Shown here piece by piece: positions 1-5,226 of a stretch of 11,722 nucleotides of DNA (position 1 is the first letter of the stretch; each line of letters opens with the position of its first letter). The position numbers and the translations under genes are program-made. The notes under the pieces are model-generated. The model did not search any database and was not told the DNA's origin. It saw nothing but the letters and a program-made list of their open reading frames with translations. The DNA is from Acidobacteriaceae bacterium (lineage in GTDB: Bacteria; Acidobacteriota; Terriglobia; Terriglobales; Acidobacteriaceae), in the NCBI GenBank assembly GCA_025462805.1, contig JAOAPJ010000412.1:1-11722 (forward strand), in the 5' to 3' direction.

Positions 1-251
1 CTGGTCTTGGTTGATCCGGAAAGATCCTCTGTCGAGTTATTAGCATCATCTGTCATAGGAGACAGTGCACTACTGCTGGCGGCGGTGCCTGACGGCGAAG
101 CTGCGGCTTGTGTCGGAGGAGCCGCAAACGGCGCTTGCCCGCTGGCAGCAGGCACCGCAATGAAACAGACATTCAGAAGCGAAGCCGCTGCAAGTAACGC
201 CACACGCGATAGGCGGATGGAGTAAGCATGCGACTTGTGGCCCTTCGTCAT
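1..251 (-). CDS. 5' part of a gene for an exported protein (truncated by window edge)
   Basis: Reading the minus strand from an ATG at 251 gives an uninterrupted frame of 83 codons that runs off the window at base 1. The protein starts MTKGHKSHAYSIRLSR, followed by a hydrophobic stretch (about residues 17-34) and a probable signal peptidase I site near AASG-QA (about residues 35-39). After that comes a low-complexity Ala/Pro/Ser/Thr-rich region typical of a linker in an exported protein. An in-frame TAA lies 10 codons upstream of the ATG, and no other in-frame start exists between them, so this start is well bounded. The Shine-Dalgarno sequence is poor. The functional domain lies outside the window, so no function can be assigned. 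A weak -10-like TACATT (308-313, minus strand) precedes it. The nearest regulatory feature is the GTCA array at 335-371, which points the other way. Confidence 0.72.
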   Translation of the reverse strand, partial: MTKGHKSHAYSIRLSRVALLAAASLLNVCFIAVPAASGQAPFAAPPTQAAASPSGTAASSSALSPMTDDANNSTEDLSGSTKT

Positions 252-334
252 AGTGAACGCACCGGTGAGGCTGAAAGGTTACTCATGTGGTTTCTCGCTG
301 CATCTCGAATGTAAAGAGCCAGAGCCGCGCGCGT

Positions 335-371
335 GTCATGGGTGAGTCAGCGGATTGTCATTCTTTTGTTG
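335..371 (+). promoter_or_regulatory. Pho-box-like array A: GTCA units at 11-base spacing
   Basis: GTCA occurs at 335, 346 and 357, with a degenerate unit GTTG at 368, all exactly 11 bases apart. Known PhoB boxes are direct repeats of an 11-base unit with a TGTCA core. The array matches the one at 1514-1550 at 28 of 37 aligned positions without a gap. Orientation is plus. It therefore points into the gene-free stretch rather than at the gene starting at 251. The spacers are not A/T-rich as in E. coli, so the binding protein is inferred, not shown. Confidence 0.55.
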
Positions 372-451
372 TGCCTCGCTCGGGGCACTGGAGGAATGTT
401 CCAAGCTGATTTCCAGGGAGTAGACGTTCGTGGAAACGTTTGGAGTGGCAC

Positions 452-472
452 TGCAAACGGAAGCCGTTTGCA
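452..472. repeat. Perfect inverted repeat, 9-base arms, 3-base spacer
   Basis: TGCAAACGG and CCGTTTGCA flank an AAG spacer. The arms are perfectly complementary. It could be a dimeric regulator site or an RNA hairpin. No U-tract follows on either strand, so it is not an ordinary intrinsic terminator. It lies about 80 bases downstream of array A on the same side. Confidence 0.5.
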
Positions 473-586
473 AATGTGCGGTGATGCCGCTTTAAGCGTG
501 AGCATTGGAGGACGATTCAGACCGGCGATGAATGAATGTGGAAGTGCAGATGCGAGATACAAGGGACCAAACACATGGATGGCAAG

Positions 587-619
587 GCGCCCGCGGGCGC
601 GGACTTATCAGGTCCGCGC
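587..619 (-). terminator. GC-rich overlapping stem-loops downstream of ribB
   Basis: Starting 27 bases beyond the ribB stop (minus direction), GCGCGGAC (597-604) pairs with GTCCGCGC (612-619) across a 7-base loop. Next to it, and sharing bases 597-600, is the 14-base palindrome GCGCCCGCGGGCGC (587-600). The two structures are mutually exclusive. No run of U follows on either strand. This is a plausible 3' end for ribB, or for a plus-strand transcript from the opposite side, but not a canonical intrinsic terminator. Confidence 0.4.
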
Positions 620-645
620 TTACGCTTGACGCAGGCGCACGGCTG

Positions 646-1380
646 TTAGCGGTTCGGCTCCATGGCTATCTGACGAGTTGGTTGTTTCGCGAAGGCGACA
701 TCGCCGCGAAGGGCTGTCGCCGCACGGCCGAGACGATGTGCCACCAGCTCAGCAATGCTTAACATGACCAGGCCGTGTGTCATTGCAAACCGATCCACAT
801 CGGCTCCCTTCGCCATGCTTCCGTCCTCATTTGTGATCTCGCAGAGAACAGCGGCCGGCTTCATTCCAGCCATCCTGGCTAAGTCCACAGATCCTTCGGT
901 ATGCCCCTGTCGTGCGAGTACACCTCCCGGACGTGCTCGCAACGGAAAGACGTGGCCAGGGCGAACTAAGTCGCGAGGTCGCGCGTCTGGTGCAATCGCA
1001 GCTCGGATCGTTCTAACCCTGTCCTGTGCTGAGACGCCGGTTGTGACTCCTTCGCGTGCGTCCACCGTCACAGTGAAGGCAGTCTGGAAGCAGCTCTCAT
1101 TATTCGAAACCATCTGAGGCAGCTCCAGCCGCGTGAGGGTCTCATCCGTTAAGCAGAGGCATACGATGCCACTCCCCTCGCGAATGAAGAGCGCCATGGT
1201 CGGCACGGAAATCGTCTCGGCTGCGGCGATCAGGTCAGCCTCGTTCTCCCGTTCGAAATCGTCCACCAGGATGACAGGACGCCCCAGACGCATGTCATTC
1301 AGGGCGTGCTGCAGTCGCGCTTCCAGGGGAGCCGTCGCAGAATGGAGTGTCATTGTAGAAGCGAATGCAGATGAAGACAT
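646..1380 (-). CDS. ribB: 3,4-dihydroxy-2-butanone 4-phosphate synthase (RibB)
   Basis: This cytoplasmic enzyme converts ribulose 5-phosphate to 3,4-dihydroxy-2-butanone 4-phosphate plus formate, the four-carbon branch of riboflavin synthesis. The 244-residue product matches RibB along its length: [11 protein letters not shown] (40-50), [10 protein letters not shown] (69-78), [11 protein letters not shown] (111-121), [10 protein letters not shown] (140-149), the GHTE motif (159-162) and a [14 protein letters not shown] block (174-187). By alignment to E. coli RibB, the Mg ligands Glu38 and His153 correspond to Glu45 and His160 here. No GTP cyclohydrolase II domain is fused, so this is monofunctional RibB rather than RibBA. 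It is about 27 residues longer than the E. coli enzyme, partly at the C-terminus. The ATG at 1380 is preferred because GAGG sits 7 bases upstream; the internal ATG at residue 10 has no such site. No other rib gene is nearby. The leader carries a terminator-like hairpin (1427-1463) but no recognisable FMN riboswitch. Confidence 0.95.
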   Translation of the reverse strand: MSSSAFASTMTLHSATAPLEARLQHALNDMRLGRPVILVDDFERENEADLIAAAETISVPTMALFIREGSGIVCLCLTDETLTRLELPQMVSNNESCFQTAFTVTVDAREGVTTGVSAQDRVRTIRAAIAPDARPRDLVRPGHVFPLRARPGGVLARQGHTEGSVDLARMAGMKPAAVLCEITNEDGSMAKGADVDRFAMTHGLVMLSIAELVAHRLGRAATALRGDVAFAKQPTRQIAMEPNR

Positions 1381-1426
1381 CGACGGACCTCGGCTGAACT
1401 GACGCTGCCGTACTTACTCGTTCCTT

Positions 1427-1463
1427 AAAAGGCGGACGCCGGGATTCCATACTCCGGCGCCCG
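1427..1463 (-). terminator. Terminator-like hairpin in the ribB leader (possible attenuator)
   Basis: On the minus strand, bases 1463-1454 pair with 1442-1433 in a 10-pair, very GC-rich stem (one G-U pair) with an 11-base loop. CC and then UUUU (1430-1427) follow directly. No upstream minus-strand gene exists to need termination, since the next gene is divergent. The structure ends about 46 bases before the ribB start, so premature termination of the ribB leader is a natural reading. The U-tract is short, and no antiterminator or ligand-binding fold was identified. Confidence 0.45.
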
Positions 1464-1513
1464 TCGGAAGGAAACGCATGCTCCCGACTCTAGTCGCCCT
1501 GCGAACGCGGATT

Positions 1514-1550
1514 GTCATGTCGGCGTCATGTGATTGTCATTGCTTTGTTG
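1514..1550 (+). promoter_or_regulatory. Pho-box-like array B: GTCAT units at 11-base spacing
   Basis: GTCAT occurs at 1514, 1525 and 1536, with a degenerate GTTG at 1547, all in an exact 11-base period. The first and third units are TTGTCAT. This matches the PhoB-type direct-repeat architecture. The array is oriented toward the barrel gene starting at 1707. A weak -10-like CATACC (1563-1568) lies about where a PhoB-activated promoter would place it, which would give a leader of roughly 130 bases. It shares 28 of 37 positions with array A. Confidence 0.62.
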
Positions 1551-1638
1551 CGGAACGATTGCCATACCTGCTCGCCAAAGCGAATTGCAACCCGACGCTC
1601 GCTCTCCGACTGCGCGGCCGGCTGCTTGCCAAACGTGA

Positions 1639-1651
1639 CAAACGTTTGACA
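1639..1651 (+). promoter_or_regulatory. CAAACGTTTG palindrome overlapping a TTGACA hexamer
   Basis: A 10-base palindrome (1639-1648) overlaps a perfect -35-like TTGACA (1646-1651), 56 bases before the barrel gene start. A related half site AAACGTGAC lies directly upstream. No good -10 hexamer is found at 16-18 bases, so promoter activity is doubtful. An operator is equally possible. Confidence 0.3.
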
Positions 1652-1706
1652 ATGAGCAGACTATCCAGAGACACATCCGGCTGCGGATTTCGCTACTGTG
1701 GCCTAC

Positions 1707-2774
1707 ATGTCGCGTCTGATCGTGAGTTCTGTGTTCTCCAGAAAGGCAGCAAAGTGTGCTGCCGTCGCTGTCGCCCTGCTCGGGGCGGTTCGCTGCGGGA
1801 GCGCCCAAGATACACCGCTGCTCTCGGGTGGTGCGGCGTTTTTTACGAGCACGAACGGGGGGAACACAACATATACCCCAATCATCGAGCCGTTGCTGGC
1901 TGCACCCATCGGCAGACATCTTCTAATCGAATCGCGGGCCACGCTGCTCGAGTCCTTTTTCCCCAATGGGAATGGCAAGTCGGGCTATGACCATGCTCAT
2001 GTCGTTGCCCTTAACTATCTCCAGGGGGATTACTTCATCACGCCCCACGTGACGCTGGTGGGCGGCAGCTTCCTGATTCCTTTCGGCACCTACAATGAGC
2101 GGCTCTCGGAGATATGGATCGAGAACTTCCAGGATGGTCCCCTGATTTCCGGGCTTGGCACCTTCACAAGCAGCGGAGTGGGCGGAGAGCTTCGGGGATC
2201 TGCTATCTCTCGGCCTAAGTATTCCATCGACTATGCTGCGTACTTCTCCACCCGCAGTGCTCACGAGCAGTTCTTGGCGAATCGCTCTTCTGGCGGACGA
2301 GCCAGCTTGTACCTGCCGCAAAGCCGCCTGGAGGTCGGTCTCTCCTATGGCCGTTTGCTGGAGGGCCAGCAGGAGAACTTCTATGGCGCACACGTCTGGT
2401 GGGAGCCGGAGCATACTGCCTTCCGCCTGCGCTCCGAGTTCGCGCGTGCTCATCACGTGCAGGGCTACTGGGCTGAAGCCGATTACCGCACGCAGGCGTT
2501 TGGCGGTCTGGATAGCTGGATCGGTCGTTTCGAGCCTGTCTTCCGTATCCAGCAGACCTTCCGCCGCGACGCTATTGTGAGTGATGGTCTTCCGCTCGTG
2601 AACAACCAACGCGTCGACTTCGGGTTCAACTACAACTTGCCTCACAACACGAGAATCCTTACCAGCTACTCGCGGCAGTTCTCCTCTTCCGGCAATAAGA
2701 ATATCTGGGAGACGGGAATCGTCTACCGCTTCCTCTTCCCGGCCTGGAAGGGGACAATAGGCAAGGCACCATAA
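1707..2774 (+). CDS. Outer-membrane beta-barrel (porin-like) protein
   Basis: The 355-residue product has a basic N-terminus, a hydrophobic core (about residues 16-28) and a likely signal peptidase cut at GSA-QD (33/34). The rest has no membrane helices. It shows alternating polar and aromatic strands with recurrent Tyr/Phe/Trp, as in YGAHVWWEPEHTAFRLRSEF, RVDFGFNYNLPHNTRILTSY and the closing strand WETGIVYRFLF. This is the pattern of an outer-membrane barrel. A short PAWKGTIGKAP tail follows the last strand. I cannot assign a substrate; the exact family is not recognised. The ATG at 1707 is chosen over the in-frame GTG at 1698; neither has a clear ribosome binding site. The upstream Pho-box-like array suggests induction by phosphate limitation, which would fit a porin for phosphate or phosphorylated solutes, but that is inference. 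It converges on the lipoprotein gene at 2842. Confidence 0.75.
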   Translation: MSRLIVSSVFSRKAAKCAAVAVALLGAVRCGSAQDTPLLSGGAAFFTSTNGGNTTYTPIIEPLLAAPIGRHLLIESRATLLESFFPNGNGKSGYDHAHVVALNYLQGDYFITPHVTLVGGSFLIPFGTYNERLSEIWIENFQDGPLISGLGTFTSSGVGGELRGSAISRPKYSIDYAAYFSTRSAHEQFLANRSSGGRASLYLPQSRLEVGLSYGRLLEGQQENFYGAHVWWEPEHTAFRLRSEFARAHHVQGYWAEADYRTQAFGGLDSWIGRFEPVFRIQQTFRRDAIVSDGLPLVNNQRVDFGFNYNLPHNTRILTSYSRQFSSSGNKNIWETGIVYRFLFPAWKGTIGKAP

Positions 2775-2800
2775 ACATTCCTTCCGGAGCACTCTGGTAC

Positions 2801-2815
2801 GCCGCGGGACGCGGC
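2801..2815. terminator. Small GC hairpin between convergent genes
   Basis: GCCGCG and CGCGGC flank a GGA loop, midway between the stops at 2774 and 2842. No U-tract follows on either strand, so a terminator role rests mainly on position. Confidence 0.3.
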
Positions 2816-2841
2816 ACTCGCAGCAGGAAGCATCCCGTAAG

Positions 2842-4305
2842 CTATGGCAGCGCGTACGCCAGCAGCGTGCCCTTGCCGCTCCCTTCGCACTCAGGCTCCT
2901 TACTCACGAAACTTCCTAGCTTGGATGATTTGCAGCTATACAGCGCCACCGTCCTGACATCAGCGGGCGCGGCAATATAGCCGTAGCCTTGGAGCCCCAG
3001 GATGCGCTTCCCGTCGCATGCAGGATCCAGTGAGGCGAAGTAGGCCGTGGAACCCGATTTGCATGCGTAGATAGCCCGCGTGGCTTCGTTGCGGGGTGCG
3101 CTGTAGAGGTGGCCCAGCGCTTCGTCCAGAATGAACTTGCCGTCTGGGTCGACCCACCCATTGGTCATCACGTACGTCTTCGCATTGTGGTAACGACTGA
3201 GTGTCAGCGTGCTCTCGCGAGGGTCGTAGCTAATGGCGGCGATGGCCCATTTCCAGATGTCGCCGGCCTTACCCGCGTCCTCAGGCGAGGCGTTCCAGTG
3301 CGGCTGCGGCAGAGCGGTGGAGGCAAACATCTCCAGCTTGGGATACGAGCCCACGTTGATGTTGCCGTAACCGTCATGCAGGAACGAAGGAAGAAAGTTG
3401 GACTCGTACCCGGTCAGGTTTGTATCCACCGTCTTAACCAGCTCCCACGGGCTGGCGCCGGTCAGGAGTGCTGAGTTGGCAATGCGGTAAAGCTGAAAAC
3501 CGTACTGCCCCCGCTCCACGAAATTCCCGGTCGTGTCCGGGGGCCGCGTGCGCAGGTCAAATGCCGCGTACCAGTAGCCCGTTGAGCTGTCATAGCCCAT
3601 ATCGCCCCAAGTCGGCTCCGGATTTGCCAGGTCCAGCCCATGGTTCGTGATGACGCCCTGCAGCGTGAAATGGACGCCGTCTTCCGACGTGGCTTCCACG
3701 TGGTGCACCGTGGGGGCGCTGTCTTCGTAGAAGAGGGTGACCTTCGCGTTGCCGTCTGCGTTATACGCAATCGGCTGCCCTACCCCGTAGCCCATGTCCG
3801 ACGTGGCGGGAATGATTGGATCGGGGTACTTGGTCCAATTCACGCCATCGTTCGAGAAGGCGGCGCCGATGCTGTTAGCTAACCCGGACAGACTGCCCAC
3901 GTAAAACATCTCATAGCTGTAGGTCTGCCCATCGCCCAGCGGGTTGACGAATTTGCCGCGAATAACGTGAGGGTTGCAGGTGAAGGCTGCGTCCCAGGTT
4001 CCCTTACCTTCTGCCAGTACGGCAACGGGGCGGGATTTCTTCTGCGTAGTGGTGTCGATGGACTCGTAGAAGATATTGTCGGTTTGCTGCGAGTGATCGT
4101 TTGGATTGTCGCCTGTGCTGCACCACCAGAACTGCTGCACGTTGCCTGACTGAATCACTGAAGGCGAATAGTTGTAGGTGCCCCCCCGCCCAACCACTGC
4201 GCCTCGCGGCGTGCCCCCAGAATCCGACCCGCAGCCGGAGAGGACCAAGAGGAACGAGCCGAAGGCGATCAATATTCGAAATGCTGACGTAGTGTTCCCT
4301 GCCAA
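2842..4305 (-). CDS. Secreted lipoprotein with glycosidase-like beta-propeller and C-terminal Cys repeats
   Basis: The 487-residue product starts at a TTG (4303-4305). AAAGGA at 4313-4318 sits 7 bases upstream. Longer readings of the frame would run into the response regulator gene. The N-terminus has a hydrophobic segment (9-22) ending in the lipobox LSGC (22-25). Gly at +2 suggests an outer-membrane destination. Residues about 100-400 contain repeats of the type SNDGVNWTKY (151-160) and SEDGVHFTLQG (207-217), plus NPEPTWGDMGYDSSTGYWYA. This is the look of five-bladed propellers of the GH43/GH32/GH130 kind. I cannot identify a complete catalytic acid set, so it may bind rather than cleave sugars. 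The C-terminus (411-487) holds two copies of a Y-x-C ... F-x-S ... P-x-C-[DE]-G unit (411-432 and 453-475) that could form disulfides. It is divergent from the two-component genes, and could be their target. Confidence 0.72.
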   Translation of the reverse strand: MAGNTTSAFRILIAFGSFLLVLSGCGSDSGGTPRGAVVGRGGTYNYSPSVIQSGNVQQFWWCSTGDNPNDHSQQTDNIFYESIDTTTQKKSRPVAVLAEGKGTWDAAFTCNPHVIRGKFVNPLGDGQTYSYEMFYVGSLSGLANSIGAAFSNDGVNWTKYPDPIIPATSDMGYGVGQPIAYNADGNAKVTLFYEDSAPTVHHVEATSEDGVHFTLQGVITNHGLDLANPEPTWGDMGYDSSTGYWYAAFDLRTRPPDTTGNFVERGQYGFQLYRIANSALLTGASPWELVKTVDTNLTGYESNFLPSFLHDGYGNINVGSYPKLEMFASTALPQPHWNASPEDAGKAGDIWKWAIAAISYDPRESTLTLSRYHNAKTYVMTNGWVDPDGKFILDEALGHLYSAPRNEATRAIYACKSGSTAYFASLDPACDGKRILGLQGYGYIAAPADVRTVALYSCKSSKLGSFVSKEPECEGSGKGTLLAYALP

Positions 4306-4463
4306 CGGACAGTCCTTTCGGGGCTGCTGGTCCTCGCTGATTGTCGCCGGAGTCGTGCAATCTGCAAAGAGGGTGCGTGCAATAATCGCATGCCTCCCCG
4401 GCCGCGGCTCCGGAAAACCTGCCCCTTGCCTTCCCCCGCTGCTCTGGAATCTAAACCCACCGC

Positions 4464-4481
4464 AGACTGCGTGTGCAGTCT
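4464..4481. promoter_or_regulatory. Perfect inverted repeat upstream of the response regulator gene
   Basis: AGACTGC and GCAGTCT flank a GTGT spacer, 40 bases before the regulator start. The region is divergent to the lipoprotein gene (start 4305), so a protein bound here could control either gene. A weak -10-like TAACAT (4495-4500) follows. OmpR-family regulators more often bind direct repeats, so a different regulator, or a leader hairpin, is also possible. Confidence 0.5.
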
Positions 4482-4521
4482 CTTCACGCTGCCTTAACAT
4501 GGCCTGCAGGAGGATACTGCC

Positions 4522-5226
4522 GTGCGCGTCCTCGTCGTGGAAGATGAAATGCGGCTCTCGGATAACCTCGCTGCAGCTCTGCGTGAAGGCCCGGGCTTCG
4601 CGGTGGACTGCGCGGAAGACGGCGAACTCGGCCACCACTTGGCACAGCAGCGCTGCTATGACCTCATCATCCTCGATCTCATGTTGCCCAAGCTGGACGG
4701 CCTGGCCCTGTTGCGCAGGCTGCGTGCTGCCGAGGATGCCACCCCAGTCCTGATCCTGACCGCGAAGGAGGGCAAGTCCTCCACCATCGAGCTGCTAAAC
4801 GCCGGAGCCGACGACTATCTCAGCAAACCCTTCGACCTGGGCGAACTCATCGCTCGTGCCAAGGCGCTGATCCGCCGTGGCAAGGGCACCTCGCATCCCG
4901 TCATCGCTGTCGCCGATATTGAGGTCAACACGCTGGAACAGACAGTCCGCCGCAGTGGCCGCTTGATCGACCTCTCTCCGACGGAGTACCGCATCCTGGA
5001 ATACATGGTCCACCGGCCCCGGGCCATCGTGTCCAAGCGGGAGCTGCTTGAGCACCTCTATGACTACAACTGGGAGCACCACTCCAATGTCATCGAGGCG
5101 CATATTTCGAACCTCCGCAAAAAATTGATGGTGGGCAGCAGCGAAGAGTCGCCGCTGCCCCAGGCGCTTGAGACTCTTCGTGGTCGCGGCTATCGGCTCG
5201 CTGCGGAGGTGGGGAGCGAGGCGTGA
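4522..5226 (+). CDS. OmpR/PhoB-family response regulator
   Basis: The 234-residue cytoplasmic DNA-binding regulator has a receiver domain at about 1-116. It has the acidic pair Glu7-Asp8, phospho-acceptor Asp52 (in LDLMLPKLDG), Thr80 and Lys102 (SKPF). A winged-helix trans_reg_C domain at about 128-230 contains LSPTEYRILEYM, SKRELLEHLYDYN, SNVIEAHISNLRKKL and the GRGYRL wing. All key phosphotransfer residues are present and the length is normal for the family. The start is GTG at 4522, with AGGAGG at 4508-4513 and an 8-base spacer. Its last codons overlap the histidine kinase start by 4 bases (GTGA), so the two are translationally coupled partners. The stimulus is unknown. Candidate targets are its own divergent promoter region with the inverted repeat, the lipoprotein gene and the nearby RND operon. 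Confidence 0.95.
   Translation: MRVLVVEDEMRLSDNLAAALREGPGFAVDCAEDGELGHHLAQQRCYDLIILDLMLPKLDGLALLRRLRAAEDATPVLILTAKEGKSSTIELLNAGADDYLSKPFDLGELIARAKALIRRGKGTSHPVIAVADIEVNTLEQTVRRSGRLIDLSPTEYRILEYMVHRPRAIVSKRELLEHLYDYNWEHHSNVIEAHISNLRKKLMVGSSEESPLPQALETLRGRGYRLAAEVGSEA

Larger units (their letters stand above)
252..645. other. Gene-free stretch between the exported-protein gene and ribB
   Basis: No convincing gene is seen here. The stretch holds a Pho-box-like array (335-371), a perfect inverted repeat (452-472), and overlapping GC-rich stem-loops near the 3' end of ribB (587-619). A plus-strand frame is open from a GTG at 333 to 629. Its internal ATG at 396 is preceded by GGAGG, but with only one base between them, which is too close for a normal ribosome binding site. 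The translation has no family I recognise. The stretch is unusually rich in symmetrical elements for its length. Confidence 0.6.
1381..1706. other. Divergent promoter region between ribB and the barrel gene
   Basis: This region must hold the promoters for ribB (minus) and the outer-membrane barrel gene (plus). Visible elements are a hairpin with a short U-tract in the ribB leader (1427-1463), a Pho-box-like array (1514-1550), and a palindrome with an overlapping TTGACA (1639-1651). I searched the ribB side for the conserved FMN riboswitch core and did not find it. No small gene is supported. Confidence 0.65.

Noticed and set aside
347..574. Minus-strand 75-codon frame between ribB and the exported-protein gene
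   Set aside because: It has a GTG start with no ribosome binding site, no signal or domain, and overlaps the inverted repeat. Probably chance.
333..629. Plus-strand open frame from a GTG, with hydrophobic residues at its start
   Set aside because: It has no ribosome binding site for the GTG, and GGAGG only one base before the internal ATG. It matches no recognisable family and has unusual composition. Kept only as a possibility in the findings.
1381..1706. FMN riboswitch upstream of ribB
   Set aside because: The region was read on the minus strand and the conserved core sequences were not present. A CCGACGG near the hairpin is too short a match.
4306..4638. Upstream extension of the lipoprotein reading frame to 4638
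   Set aside because: It would overlap the response regulator gene and place the signal peptide in mid-protein. The TTG at 4305 with AAAGGA and an immediate lipobox signal is much better.
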